Shown in pieces: positions 1 to 7,952 of a stretch of DNA of 32,880 nt. Every line of letters begins with the position of its first letter. The first letter of the stretch is position 1. Under the pieces are notes generated by a model that made no database searches, was not told where the DNA came from, and saw only the letters and a list, made by a program, of their open reading frames with translations. The stretch comes from a virus. The stretch is taken from positions 1 through 32,880 of the IMG/VR virus record IMGVR_UViG_3300017765_000018. The stretch is one strand, 5' to 3'. Made by a program: the position numbers and the translations under genes.

Positions 1-1073
1 CCGACTGCAAGATTAGCCGTCATTGTTTGTTGGTCTACGACGCGCACCAACCCATTCCTGTCGGGCAGTCTTATGGTGCGATTTTCAAGAGTTGGCGTAA
101 TGGGATAGAGGCTGGTGTTGAAACTGCCGTTGTACTGATACCAGATAAGCTGGTTTTCTGCACTAAAGTACAAAGCGTCGTTATCAAATATATAGGTGGC
201 GGTGCTTGACCCAGCTTTCATTTGGTTAAATTGTATTCTACCATCTTCACTGCCGTCTGTTACATCCCGTGTTATAGAATAAATTTCATTATAAGTAGTT
301 GTTTCGCTGGCACTGTTTGGTGCTTGAAAAAAAATAATTGAGGTTGTGTCAAAATCTGCAACATCGCTAGTGTTGTTGCTGCGGAGATAAACAGCTGGCC
401 TGCTGTCTGTATCGTCACCCTGAATAATTAAATTATTTGTATCTATAACGCCATTGGTGCCGTCAGAGTAAATCTCCATGTCATCGCCAGCACCAAACTT
501 TAACTTGGCGTTGTCGGCAAACTCTAAAGCATCGTCACTAGCATCCCACACAACATTGTAGTTTGCGCCTGTCAGGGTCAGGTCATCTGTAAAGGTAATG
601 CCTGTGCTGGTCGTCTCTAGGCGGTCAGTGTTGTTATAAAACAACTTGACATGACCGTCACTGCCGCCGAACTCAGCCATTTTGTTGGCGTTTTCTGCGC
701 GTTCAATAAGCAAGTTATTTGGGGAGGTGCGATAAACTATATCAACGCCATTTGTGGTGCTTGAATAGTCAGAGCCGTCTCGGTAGCGCATGAAGTTGGG
801 TCCACCGCCGCCTATATCCAGAACAGGAAGGGTGCCATTGCTGTTGGCTATGATTTGTTCGCCGCTGGTCATTGTGACATCGCCAGTGAACGTGCCGCCA
901 GAAAGGGGCATAAATGAGCCGCCGCTGGAAATCTCTTTCACAGTGCCGTCTGAATGTTTGGTAAATAGCTTGGCGTCAGCGGTATTAACTGCCAATTCTC
1001 CGACTGACAGATCACTCGCTGATGGTGTGTCGCTTGCTGTTGAGGAGCGTTTTATCTGAATGGTGTTAGCCAA
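1..1073 (-). CDS. Tail fibre-like structural protein (partial, runs off left edge)
   Basis: The frame is open from a TTG start at 1073 to the window edge, giving 357 codons of an incomplete protein. The start is fixed by an in-frame TGA two codons upstream and an AGGGG ribosome site that overlaps the end of the upstream gene. The N-terminus (MANTIQIKRSS...SVGELAVN) is clearly related to that of the fibre-like gene at 1460-2587. The rest is rich in Gly, Asn, Asp and Thr, with beta-type segments such as TFTGDVTMTSG, TSTGITFTDDLTL and YRDGSDYSSTTNGV, typical of trimeric phage fibres. It is the furthest downstream gene seen in the late minus-strand operon. A receptor-binding or baseplate fibre role is inferred; no enzymatic motif is visible. 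Confidence 0.75.
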   Translation of the reverse strand, partial: MANTIQIKRSSTASDTPSASDLSVGELAVNTADAKLFTKHSDGTVKEISSGGSFMPLSGGTFTGDVTMTSGEQIIANSNGTLPVLDIGGGGPNFMRYRDGSDYSSTTNGVDIVYRTSPNNLLIERAENANKMAEFGGSDGHVKLFYNNTDRLETTSTGITFTDDLTLTGANYNVVWDASDDALEFADNAKLKFGAGDDMEIYSDGTNGVIDTNNLIIQGDDTDSRPAVYLRSNNTSDVADFDTTSIIFFQAPNSASETTTYNEIYSITRDVTDGSEDGRIQFNQMKAGSSTATYIFDNDALYFSAENQLIWYQYNGSFNTSLYPITPTLENRTIRLPDRNGLVRVVDQQTMTANLAV

Positions 1074-1082
1074 TGTTCACCC

Positions 1083-1460
1083 CTACTTTTTGCTTGGCCG
1101 TCCTCTTTTTCGCGGACGGGTTGCTTCAAACTTTTCTTTCCACACAAGGCCGTTTTCACGTTCCATCTGTAGTGCTGTTTTGAGGCTTGCAACCTCACCC
1201 CTGATAGTAGACAGAGCGACAAGCAAGTCAGCGTTTTGATCTTCAAAGGCATCCTTGTTTGTGGACATGGCTTTCAACTGAGCCTGCGCCTCGCGTACCT
1301 GTTTCTTCTGCGTCTCATAACCAGCCAGAGCCTGTTCGTATTGAGCTATGGTGGCTCTTGCTACTTTTAGACTTGCGGCGGCTTCCAGATATTTGCCAAT
1401 GATCTCACCCAAGTATTCTTCCTGCGCTTTTGCTAACGCTTCTACAACAGTAGTTTCCAT
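1083..1460 (-). CDS. Coiled-coil protein with basic RGRP-type tail
   Basis: The 125-residue protein is mostly alpha-helical: residues 1-115 are rich in Ala, Glu, Gln, Lys and Leu with heptad-like spacing. It ends in a very basic tail, TRPRKRGRPSKK, an AT-hook-like RGRP motif also found at the end of the gene at 3308-3625. Its ATG overlaps the TAA of the upstream fibre-like gene by one base (TAATG), so translation is probably coupled. Position between two fibre-like genes suggests an assembly chaperone or minor structural protein. The family is not recognised and the function is unknown. Confidence 0.7.
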   Translation of the reverse strand: METTVVEALAKAQEEYLGEIIGKYLEAAASLKVARATIAQYEQALAGYETQKKQVREAQAQLKAMSTNKDAFEDQNADLLVALSTIRGEVASLKTALQMERENGLVWKEKFEATRPRKRGRPSKK

Positions 1461-2587
1461 TAATAAGTGCCACCATCAATCGTTTTGTTATCAAGGGTTT
1501 GCGCGTGACTTGCGAATACAAAGGTGTCATTGCCGCTGAGTAATGGCAACGTGACCGTCCTGTCTGCCGCCAACTCTGAAACAGCAAACACATATTGATG
1601 ATCTGCGCTGGTGTCATTAATTTGCGGCGTTGTCATAACTGGGCTGGTAAGTGTTTTGTTGGTCAGCGTCTGGCTGTCACTTGTTCCCACAATCGTGCCG
1701 CTGGGGGCGTGTTGCCCGTCTAGCAAATCAGCGTTGAGGTTTGTCACCGCCGTGGTTGATGCAATGACTAACGGCGCGGTGCCTGTGGAAAGGGTGCTTG
1801 TGATCTGACTTGAAGCTGAGATGGTAGCTGTGTTCACTTGTGAATTTATGTGAAGATTGCTGAACTTTAGTGAGGCTGTACCAAGGTCTTGACCCGCATT
1901 GGTGGCAGGCGCAAACGCAGTGCTTGTAAGCTTCAATTCATCAGAGCCAGCAATCTTGATATCTATCTGGTCATCAGTGCTTGCGTGGATGCTGGTATCC
2001 GCATCGGCATCAAGGATAAGCTCTGTGCCGTTCATATCCAGACTTGTGGCTATGGTTGCGGCGGTGATGGTGGGCGACCCAGCAAGGTTACCTTCAATAT
2101 TAGCTATCAGGGTCTGCTTGTTAAAACCTGTGCCGCTCTTATTAACTGTGGATGTTGGCTCTGCTTGAAGGCCATCAAACAGGATGAACTTTCCAGAATC
2201 ATCCGCATCTCTTGCAAAACCCGCAAACTTGGTTGTGGCTGATTCCACATATTTGCCATAGAAGCCAAGGTCAACAGAGTTGGTCGTATTGTCTTTTGCC
2301 AGTTTAAACAGCGGGTCAGCAATTGAGACTGTAGTGGAGTCAATGGTCGTGGTGGTGCCTTCAACATCCAGATTACCAGTGATAGTCAGGTCGCCCGTGA
2401 AGGTGTCATTCGTGTTGCTTCTGAGGAACGCCCCCTCACCGCCTATCAAGCGGATGTTATCTGATGCATCACGATAGAAAAGTATCTGCGTTGCTTCAGT
2501 GAACGCTAATTCACCCTGCGCTATGTTAGAAGTAGTTGGCGCATCTGAGTCTGAGGTGTTCCGTTTTATCTTAATTGTGTTCGCCAT
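1460..2587 (-). CDS. Tail fibre-like structural protein
   Basis: The 375-residue protein begins MANTIKIKRNTSDSDAPT, followed by IAQGELAFTEA and an aromatic/aspartate stretch (ILFYRDASDNIRLIGG). This N-terminal module is shared with the gene at the left edge, and I recall it from fibre or baseplate proteins of marine phages. The body carries repeated beta segments (DTFTGDLTITGNLDVEG, IEGNLAGSPTITAATI, DSQTLTNKTLTSPV, HAQTLDNKTIDGGTY) that are typical of trimeric fibres. It ends in DGGTY, and its upstream neighbour ends in DAGTY. Start and stop overlap the flanking genes (TGATG upstream, TAATG downstream). A virion fibre is likely; the receptor is unknown. Confidence 0.8.
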   Translation of the reverse strand: MANTIKIKRNTSDSDAPTTSNIAQGELAFTEATQILFYRDASDNIRLIGGEGAFLRSNTNDTFTGDLTITGNLDVEGTTTTIDSTTVSIADPLFKLAKDNTTNSVDLGFYGKYVESATTKFAGFARDADDSGKFILFDGLQAEPTSTVNKSGTGFNKQTLIANIEGNLAGSPTITAATIATSLDMNGTELILDADADTSIHASTDDQIDIKIAGSDELKLTSTAFAPATNAGQDLGTASLKFSNLHINSQVNTATISASSQITSTLSTGTAPLVIASTTAVTNLNADLLDGQHAPSGTIVGTSDSQTLTNKTLTSPVMTTPQINDTSADHQYVFAVSELAADRTVTLPLLSGNDTFVFASHAQTLDNKTIDGGTY

Positions 2588-2943
2588 CAGTATGTCCCCG
2601 CGTCAATTTCCTGAGTATAAACCCATTCATCACTAGAATTGCTAAACACTATAAAATCGCCGTCAGACGGCGCTGATGTTGGAACGTCCTTGCCCCCTAT
2701 GGAGCTTGTGCCAGACGGCCCCTGTGGGCCTTGTGTGCCGACTGAGACTACTTCTATAGCGGTAGATAGCACCTCAACTCTGTTTTCTACGTTTTCGATA
2801 GACACAGCATTGGTTGACTGCGTGACAGTCAGATTCGTCTTGTCAGCTATAGTAACCTGATTGCTGGTTTCGGATATCTCAATGACATTGCCAGTTTCGA
2901 CAACAACACTTGTGATTGAATCCGTAACGGTAACATCGTTCAT
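2587..2943 (-). CDS. Small structural protein with collagen-like segment
   Basis: The 118-residue protein has an N-terminal half made of short alternating beta segments rich in Val, Thr, Asn and Ser (VTIADKTNLTVTQSTNAVSI). A short collagen-like run with Gly-X-Y triplets follows (GTQGPQGPSGT, residues ~70-80). The C-terminal tail ends EWVYTQEIDAGTY, echoing the IDGGTY end of the next gene. It overlaps the upstream gene by ATGA and the downstream one by TGATG. Collagen-like triplets are common in phage fibres and spikes, so a fibre adaptor or short fibre is the best inference. Confidence 0.7.
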   Translation of the reverse strand: MNDVTVTDSITSVVVETGNVIEISETSNQVTIADKTNLTVTQSTNAVSIENVENRVEVLSTAIEVVSVGTQGPQGPSGTSSIGGKDVPTSAPSDGDFIVFSNSSDEWVYTQEIDAGTY

Positions 2944-3290
2944 CGTGTCACCTCTCTGACGATACTGTAGCTTCCCTCAATCAGACGGGTAACAACACCG
3001 CCAGATGATATAAGCTCCAGATCATACACGCCATTGCCAGCGGTCAGCGCGGCTGTATCTGATGCTGAGACTGTAAGCGTGACTGTGCCTGCGCCGCCGC
3101 CTAACGCAATGCGCCCATTCTCTGTTGTCAGTGTAAGGATTGCAGAGGCGTCTTCAATAAATGTCCGCAACGACATTCTCGCGGTGTAACCCGTAAGATT
3201 GATGGCACTGCCAGCGGAGTCTTTGTATGTGATGACAAGAGAAAAGGTTGAACCTTGCTCAATCGTTAAGCTGAAATTCCCTGCCGTCAT
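2940..3290 (-). CDS. Phage structural protein, beta-sandwich type
   Basis: The 116-residue protein has the pattern EQGSTFSLVITYKDSAGSAINLTGYTARMSLR at its start, then an all-beta body, and ends with LIEGSYSIVREVTR. I recall this pattern (a glutamine-glycine start, D-x-x-G-x-x-x-x-LTGY, and a final -G-x-x-x-V--EVTR) from many small phage proteins encoded just upstream of fibre genes, resembling the N-terminal fold of BppU-type baseplate proteins. The frame overlaps the next gene by four bases. It is probably a baseplate or fibre-attachment component. Confidence 0.7.
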   Translation of the reverse strand: MTAGNFSLTIEQGSTFSLVITYKDSAGSAINLTGYTARMSLRTFIEDASAILTLTTENGRIALGGGAGTVTLTVSASDTAALTAGNGVYDLELISSGGVVTRLIEGSYSIVREVTR

Positions 3291-3307
3291 CTGACCATTC
3301 CCCTACG

Positions 3308-3625
3308 CTATAAAGATTTTTTGGGACGGCCACGCTTTTTAGGCGCTTGCCCACCTTCCCACGCTTCATTTACGTCTGGTGTGCTTGGGTCATCGCCTTT
3401 TAGTGTGCCGTCGTCGTTTCTAGCCCTCTGTGGGGCGTCTGCCTTGGTTTCTGTAGGCTGAACCACCTTGGTTTCTTCTGCAAGCCCACGGGCCAAGAAA
3501 TCGGCATTACGGGCCTTCTCCCAATCATGACTGTCAGAAAGCTCCTCACCTTCTGCATATGTGCGGGTGACTGACCCCATCGCGTTTGCCACGCCAACGG
3601 CTGGCCTGATCATTCTTATAGCCAT
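3308..3625 (-). CDS. Small protein with basic RGRP-type C-terminus
   Basis: The 105-residue protein starts MAIRMIRPAVGVANAMGSVTRTYAEGEEL, then has SHDWEKARNADFLARGLAEE and a hydrophilic linker, and ends in QAPKKRGRPKKSL. The tail matches the AT-hook-like tail of the gene at 1083-1460. It follows a predicted terminator by about 16 bases and is preceded by a GAGAG ribosome site. Small proteins with this layout lie downstream of capsid genes in other phages, but I cannot assign a role. A DNA- or head-associated minor protein is possible. Confidence 0.65.
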   Translation of the reverse strand: MAIRMIRPAVGVANAMGSVTRTYAEGEELSDSHDWEKARNADFLARGLAEETKVVQPTETKADAPQRARNDDGTLKGDDPSTPDVNEAWEGGQAPKKRGRPKKSL

Positions 3626-3640
3626 CTAGCTCTCAGATGA

Positions 3641-3671
3641 AAGAAAGGGGGCAAGGCCAAACCCTGCCCCC
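3641..3671 (-). terminator. Hairpin with T-rich tail inside the late operon
   Basis: Read on the minus strand, a 10-bp stem (GGGGGCAGGG / CCTTGCCCCC, one G-U pair) with a 5-nt loop TTTGG is followed directly by TTTCTTTC. It lies just after the stop codon of the capsid-associated gene and before the next small gene. It would reduce transcription from the head genes into the fibre genes. Confidence 0.6.
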
Positions 3672-3676
3672 GCTGT

Positions 3677-4153
3677 TTAGGCGTTGTGTGCTGTGAACGC
3701 ATTATCACCAGTGTGACGGGCGTGACTCTTGATAACCGTTGTCCCCAGCGGTGTACCGTTAGAGTGTGTGCCAGTCTTGGCAATAGTGGTGCGGATGTAC
3801 CGCTTTCCACCGCGATAACCAACCCGATAAGTTGCGCCCGTCGAGTCAGGGTTGCCGCCTGTGCCAGCGGTGCCTGTCCCGTCGATTTTCAAGAAAACGC
3901 CATCAGCGGCGATAGTGCCGTCAACGATGTCTGCTTGAGCCGCATCAGTAAAGGTTGAATTATCATCAGAATGCTCTAGCCCAATTTCAAAGAAGACTGA
4001 ACCAGACAGGGTATCCCCTTCCGCGCCAATGGTGACAAGAACTGTTGCGCCTTCATAACCCTGAAGGTCAACACCTGTACCATTTGAAGCGGCTGTGGTT
4101 ACAGCACTCTTGTGAGATAGGGCGGTTGCGATGCTATTTGAAAGGTCTTTCAT
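3677..4153 (-). CDS. Head-associated (decoration-like) protein
   Basis: The 158-residue protein sits immediately downstream of the major capsid gene and is preceded by a very strong ribosome site (AAGGGGGG, 5 bases before ATG). The sequence is all-beta in character: LQGYEGATVLVTIGAEGDTLSG, FFEIGLEHSDDNSTFTDA, then YRVGYRGGKRYIRTTIAKTG. I recall similar proteins right after HK97-type capsid genes. The strong ribosome site and the following terminator suggest high expression, as expected of a head decoration or abundant virion protein. A tail-tube role is less likely, given the length and position. Confidence 0.7.
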   Translation of the reverse strand: MKDLSNSIATALSHKSAVTTAASNGTGVDLQGYEGATVLVTIGAEGDTLSGSVFFEIGLEHSDDNSTFTDAAQADIVDGTIAADGVFLKIDGTGTAGTGGNPDSTGATYRVGYRGGKRYIRTTIAKTGTHSNGTPLGTTVIKSHARHTGDNAFTAHNA

Positions 4154-4165
4154 GTCATCCCCCCC

Positions 4166-5386
4166 TTATGCACTGATGGTTTGAGTACGCAGGGCTTCAG
4201 CCAGCACAACCTGACCGCCAACCCGTGAACGAGCAACGTAACGAACATTGCCTGAAGTTGCCTGTGTGAATGGATCACGCATGACCGACAGGGACACTCT
4301 GTCCACAATCATATAGCCACGGGCGAAATCACCAAACGCGACAGGCTTGGCAGAACCAGCCACATCAGGCATATCTGGCATTTCCACATAGGGATATCCC
4401 AGAATGGTGTTTGGCACACCAGCCGTCAGCATCATGCCAGCTTGGAACACATACTGACCCCCGCCATCTTTCAAGCCACGGATTGCGGCGAGAGTGGTGC
4501 GGTTGAAGATAAATGTTCCATTCGTTCCATACGGAGTTTTCACCGCATGAACCAGATCAATCAGACCATCGCCAGTCAGAAGCGTTCCAGAACCAGAATT
4601 GGTGGTGCCAACGCTTGAGTTGGTCAGGACACCCTCTGGCTTTCCAACTGAGTCACCAGAGATAAAGGCGTTGCCCTCGTTCTTAGCAAACTGGGTTGAA
4701 AACTCTTCCTGCATCTCAGATTCAAGATTAAACACAGAATCTTCAAGCATCTGATTAGAGATATCGACCAACGCATATTGCTCGTGGGTTGGTATCTCTT
4801 CCAACTGAGTGGTGTAGCCAGTTGTCTCAGACCGTGTGCCTTGTTCAGCCACCCAAGCGGCAGAGAAGGTTGCGGTGCGAGATGGCATCTGAATCGACTT
4901 CTGGCTGGTCTGGCGAACACGAGCAATAGTACGCATTGGCGAGATTTCAGTCAGGGTCTTGATCAGTTCGTTGACATACTCAGGCGGGGCAAGGAAGCCA
5001 GCTTGGGTATCATCCGAAACCGTCAGAGCCTTGATCTCTTCTGGCTCAAGCCCTTGCTTGTCTTTGCGTAGCCACTTGTCAAACGCCTTGACAGCAACGT
5101 CCACTTGATCAGTTTCCATGCTGACCTCTGGCCGCTTTAGAAGAGCTTCCATGTTCTCTAGCTTTTCGCCAAAGCCCTTTTGCTCTTGCTGTGCAAGTGT
5201 CAGCTTCTGGTTAATGTCTTCAAAGCGGTCAAGATCAGCTTCAATGTTTTTCAGCTTTTCATCAACCAGCGGGTCAGACGAACCCTTTTTCTCGATTTCA
5301 GCTAGTCGAGCATCATTGGTGGCTTTGAATTCCTCAAAAGCCGTAGCCATGCCCTCGACTGCTGTTTTGATATCCTCAGACATCAT
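4166..5386 (-). CDS. Major capsid protein, HK97 fold
   Basis: The 406-residue protein has the classical HK97-family layout. Residues 1-115 form a charged coiled-coil scaffold-like (delta) domain, presumably removed by the upstream protease. The capsid fold starts near residue 125 (DDTQAGFLAPPEYVNELI) and continues with SPMRTIARVRQTSQKSIQMP, AAWVAEQGTRSET, EQYALVDISNQMLEDS, FISGDSVGKPEGVL, LAAIRGLKDGGGQYVFQ and ending ARSRVGGQVVLAEALRTQ. These are hallmarks of the phage_capsid family. The start overlaps the protease stop (TGATG); initiation could be at either of two adjacent ATGs. Confidence 0.96.
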   Translation of the reverse strand: MMSEDIKTAVEGMATAFEEFKATNDARLAEIEKKGSSDPLVDEKLKNIEADLDRFEDINQKLTLAQQEQKGFGEKLENMEALLKRPEVSMETDQVDVAVKAFDKWLRKDKQGLEPEEIKALTVSDDTQAGFLAPPEYVNELIKTLTEISPMRTIARVRQTSQKSIQMPSRTATFSAAWVAEQGTRSETTGYTTQLEEIPTHEQYALVDISNQMLEDSVFNLESEMQEEFSTQFAKNEGNAFISGDSVGKPEGVLTNSSVGTTNSGSGTLLTGDGLIDLVHAVKTPYGTNGTFIFNRTTLAAIRGLKDGGGQYVFQAGMMLTAGVPNTILGYPYVEMPDMPDVAGSAKPVAFGDFARGYMIVDRVSLSVMRDPFTQATSGNVRYVARSRVGGQVVLAEALRTQTISA

Positions 5387-6267
5387 CAGTCTCCTTTTAG
5401 GATGTTGGTGAGTTTGGCGATTGAATCAATCACCCCTGTCTGCTCATCGCCAACCTCTCGCTGGTCTAAAGCCTTTGCCACGGCCCCTGCCGCTACTTTT
5501 GATTCTGTGCGTGATAAACCGCCTTCCTCGCGAAGGAACGACTCCCACTCACGAACCGACCTAGCCTCTGATTTCACAGAGCGTATCCTTGCTCTGGTGT
5601 TCATCGGAAAGGTAACCGCGCTGATCTCCATTAGATCAACATCTTTCAACAAGCGTTTTTTGCCGCGCTCATCGTAAGAATATCCCTTGGCGTCTACGCG
5701 ATAGCCCACTGACAAGCCATCGATAGCGCCCATCTTCATAAGCTCATAAACCTCGCGACCCTTCTGGGTCTGCATGGCAAGCTGGCCTTTAACATAAAGA
5801 CCTTTTCTGTCTTCTCGAATGTCGGTGTAAATGCCGATTGGCGTTTTGGTATCGTGCTGGAATAGCATTTTGACCCGCTTGGGGTCTTTGTTTCTCAGTG
5901 ATTTTTCAAATGCGCCTTGCACAACGACATCATTGCCCAAATCCTTATTGCCGAAAACGCTGGCGTAACCCTCAAACTGACCTTTTTTCTCATCGTCATC
6001 GTCATCAGTGTACGCTTTCAATTCAAAATCTGCGGCCAGATCAAGCGTCCCAGTCTGAAATTTCACCTCTACTTGCGCGTCTTCAGTCTCGACATCAGTG
6101 ATCTCATTCATTTGAGTCCCCTTTTTACCACCATCGCGGAAACTGCCAAGACATACAGCGACCCTCTGGTCACGGCGGGAATACTCAGCTTGCATGGTAT
6201 CACTGTCCATGCACCGCTCCATGAAATCCGATTCGCTTTCGCCAGCACTTGGCTTTGGAATTGGCAT
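5386..6267 (-). CDS. HK97-family prohead protease
   Basis: The 293-residue serine protease processes the capsid scaffold domain during head maturation. The core runs from about residue 95 (GQFEGYASVFGNKDLGNDVV) to 230. The expected catalytic elements are visible: His138 in LFQHDT, Ser186 in GLSVGY, and an acidic residue in the LMEISAVTFPMN strand (Glu214). A ~50-residue N-terminal extension (MPIPKPSAGESESDFMERCM...QRVAVCL) resembles a short Cys-containing module I remember from many phage head proteins. The ATG has a good AGGAG site and lies 20 bases downstream of a predicted promoter, so this gene may start a separate minus-strand transcript. Confidence 0.94.
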   Translation of the reverse strand: MPIPKPSAGESESDFMERCMDSDTMQAEYSRRDQRVAVCLGSFRDGGKKGTQMNEITDVETEDAQVEVKFQTGTLDLAADFELKAYTDDDDDEKKGQFEGYASVFGNKDLGNDVVVQGAFEKSLRNKDPKRVKMLFQHDTKTPIGIYTDIREDRKGLYVKGQLAMQTQKGREVYELMKMGAIDGLSVGYRVDAKGYSYDERGKKRLLKDVDLMEISAVTFPMNTRARIRSVKSEARSVREWESFLREEGGLSRTESKVAAGAVAKALDQREVGDEQTGVIDSIAKLTNILKGD

Positions 6268-6287
6268 AGCTACTCCTAGTTTGTGAA

Positions 6288-6316
6288 AGCATACGCTAAG
6301 TTAAGCCATATAACAA
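6288..6316 (-). promoter_or_regulatory. Predicted promoter for protease/capsid transcript
   Basis: On the minus strand TTGTTA and TATGCT are separated by exactly 17 bases, 20 bases before the protease ATG. Each box matches 4 of 6 consensus positions. A dedicated promoter would be needed here because the plus-strand cassette separates these genes from the upstream part of the late operon. Confidence 0.45.
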
Positions 6317-6351
6317 TATGCGAGAAAAATGAGTTTGATGTCGTTTTTGTT

Positions 6352-6380
6352 GTTGACAATAGTAACCCCTACATTAAGAT
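6352..6380 (+). promoter_or_regulatory. Early promoter with shared operator (copy 1)
   Basis: TTGACA, a 16-base spacer and TAAGAT. The box lies inside GTTGACAATAGTAACC, one of six copies of a conserved 16-bp site in the window. It lies about 33 bases before the ATG of the first cassette gene. Confidence 0.75.
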
Positions 6381-6412
6381 GTAAGGACATTCAGATAACC
6401 ACGGAGATTGAA

Positions 6413-6913
6413 ATGCAAGACCAGATCAACAAAGCCTTCAAGGAACTCAACGCTCAGATGCTGGAGCGTCAAATGGCTTGGGCTATGGCCGCAAAGGATG
6501 CCTTGACCAACTTTGACGCCGCTGACCATGAAGACCTTGAGCACGCCAAGAGCCACTTTGGTGAGTGGAGCATGGAATACCGCCACCGCGTCTCGACCCG
6601 TAAAATTGAAATCTGCGGCGGTCAAAAATGGTGGGAGCAAATGTACGGTAGCAACAAGCAGATGCTGGCTGAGTTTGTAGCCAAAAACATTGCTGGCGTC
6701 ATTGAGAGCCGTGACAACCGTATCATTGCCGCTCTTACCAAGGCAGGCATCACCGAAATCCCTGAGTTCACCCTGACCCATAGCAGTAACGGCTATGAAG
6801 GGATTTTCAACGTAGCTGGCCACACGGTCAGCATTTGCACCATTCTTGCTGGCGGCTACAACATCCAGTGCCTGCACCAGCGCACTCTCATCAAAGTAAA
6901 GGCGGCGGCCTAA
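6413..6913 (+). CDS. Hypothetical early protein, 166 aa
   Basis: The start is the ATG 6 bases after the shared leader AACCACGGAG and about 25 bases downstream of the predicted transcription start; an upstream in-frame ATG lies before the promoter and is rejected. The first 60 residues are helical and charged (MQDQINKAFKELNAQ, LEHAKSHFGEWSMEYRHR). Then come an aromatic patch (GGQKWWEQMYGS) and a C-terminal alpha/beta part ending TVSICTILAGGYNIQCLHQR. No known family is recognised. It heads the early cassette inserted in the late operon. Confidence 0.75.
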   Translation: MQDQINKAFKELNAQMLERQMAWAMAAKDALTNFDAADHEDLEHAKSHFGEWSMEYRHRVSTRKIEICGGQKWWEQMYGSNKQMLAEFVAKNIAGVIESRDNRIIAALTKAGITEIPEFTLTHSSNGYEGIFNVAGHTVSICTILAGGYNIQCLHQRTLIKVKAAA

Positions 6914-6942
6914 CGGCCCCGCCATCGAAAGGGAGATATCTG

Positions 6943-7257
6943 ATGGGAGAGCATATTCAAAGGTTTGAGGTGGGCAGTGTCTACTACTGTCGCTCTGGCT
7001 ATGATTGGGACTGCAAGATTTTCTTCAAGGTTCTGAATCGCACCGCCCAAACCGTGACGCTACGCAACATCGAATTTGATCTGATGGGCAACGAAACTCA
7101 GGGCGGCTGGCGCGATGACGCAACTTGCCGCGTGAAGGTCAACACCAACTTTTCATTTGTGGACGCTGGCGACAGCACACATGAGCTTGTGATGCCGCTG
7201 GGCAGATATGCAGAGGCACCAGTGCTGACAGCACAGCCATATCGAAAGGTTGCATAA
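6943..7257 (+). CDS. Hypothetical early protein, 104 aa
   Basis: The start is ATG preceded by AAAGGGAG at a good distance; a longer open frame begins inside the upstream gene and is unlikely. The protein looks like a small beta-barrel: RFEVGSVYYCRSGYDWDCKIFFKVLNRTAQTVTLRN is followed by an Arg/Asp-rich turn and VKVNTNFSFVDAGDS. I recall similar small proteins in other phages, without known function. It lies 29 bases after the previous gene and is probably cotranscribed with it. Confidence 0.7.
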   Translation: MGEHIQRFEVGSVYYCRSGYDWDCKIFFKVLNRTAQTVTLRNIEFDLMGNETQGGWRDDATCRVKVNTNFSFVDAGDSTHELVMPLGRYAEAPVLTAQPYRKVA

Positions 7258-7272
7258 AGTGCTATTTATGCT

Positions 7273-7303
7273 GTTGACAATAGTAAACACCGCATGGTAG
7301 AGT
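7273..7303 (+). promoter_or_regulatory. Early promoter with shared operator (copy 2)
   Basis: TTGACA, 18-base spacer, TAGAGT. The -35 box lies inside a full GTTGACAATAGTAAAC copy. It drives the second half of the cassette. Confidence 0.75.
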
Positions 7304-7339
7304 CTTTGCATCATCAATAGTGTAACCACGGAGGTTCCC

Positions 7340-7531
7340 ATGACCAAGTTTTCAGTTTCACAAGATGCAATTGTTCGCGACGACGCCTCATTCATCAATG
7401 GTCGCAAGATCACCATCAAGGACGTTCTCGTTTATGAGGGTCGCGCCATCTACACGATTGAGTATCGCGCTTCAGAGACTGGCACATGGACGAGCGCGGT
7501 TCGTGAGGATCAACTTGAGGCGGCAAGCTAA
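7340..7531 (+). CDS. Small early protein, 63 aa
   Basis: The 63-residue protein (MTKFSVSQDAIVRDD...VREDQLEAAS) starts 6 bases after the shared AACCACGGAG leader and just downstream of an operator-promoter. The pattern of short beta strands (KITIKDVLVYEGRAIYTIEYR) suggests a small barrel such as an SH3- or tudor-like fold; this is only a shape impression. No family is recognised. Confidence 0.7.
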   Translation: MTKFSVSQDAIVRDDASFINGRKITIKDVLVYEGRAIYTIEYRASETGTWTSAVREDQLEAAS

Positions 7532-7539
7532 CCGCCTCA
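7516..7539 (+). other. Intergenic hairpin
   Basis: TGAGGCGG and CCGCCTCA form an 8-bp perfect stem with an 8-base loop, spanning the stop codon of the 63-aa gene and ending just before the next AACCACGGAG leader. There is no T-run, so it is more likely an mRNA processing or stability element than a terminator. Confidence 0.45.
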
Positions 7540-7558
7540 CCAAACCACGGAGACTGCA

Positions 7559-7951
7559 ATGACCAATTCACTCGACCTTCCAACCTTCCTGCGGCGCGGC
7601 CACCCCGACTGTATCGTTAAAGGCGCTACAAGCCTCGCTGAACAGGCACCGCGCATTGAGGTGGCACCTAGTAAGCCCCGCATGACAGCGGCCTCTAAGG
7701 GCCGTCTAGCGGCCAGCATCATCGCCCATGTTCAGAAGGGGCATGACACGTTTGGCAAACTGCGGAAGGTGCTACCCGCATCGCAAGACCGTGAGATCAA
7801 GTCGGCTATTCGGTACGCCATGAAATGGATGCCCATGCTTGAGCGGCGTGGCACTAGGCGCAAGCCGCAGATGATTCGCTACCAAGCACGGCTGACCCTG
7901 ACGGGCAGAACATATTCCGTGGTCAAGTACACTCAGAAAGGGGGGCAGTGA
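7559..7951 (+). CDS. Hypothetical basic early protein, 130 aa
   Basis: The start follows the shared AACCACGGAG leader by 6 bases. The protein is basic. Residues ~45-100 (AASKGRLAASIIAHVQKG, FGKLRKVLPASQDREIKSAIRYAMKWMPMLERRG) read like a winged-helix DNA-binding domain, with a C-terminal beta pair (YQARLTLTGRTYSVVKY). A nucleic-acid-binding role is an inference from shape and charge. It is followed after one base by a small cysteine-rich gene. Confidence 0.7.
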   Translation: MTNSLDLPTFLRRGHPDCIVKGATSLAEQAPRIEVAPSKPRMTAASKGRLAASIIAHVQKGHDTFGKLRKVLPASQDREIKSAIRYAMKWMPMLERRGTRRKPQMIRYQARLTLTGRTYSVVKYTQKGGQ

Positions 7952-7952
7952 C

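Noticed and set aside
1-2587. Diversity-generating retroelement acting on the fibre genes
   Set aside because: No reverse transcriptase or template/variable repeat pair is seen in the window.
6329-6412. Upstream ATG giving a longer form of the first cassette gene
   Set aside because: It lies before the promoter and leader; the ATG at 6413 has the shared AACCACGGAG site.
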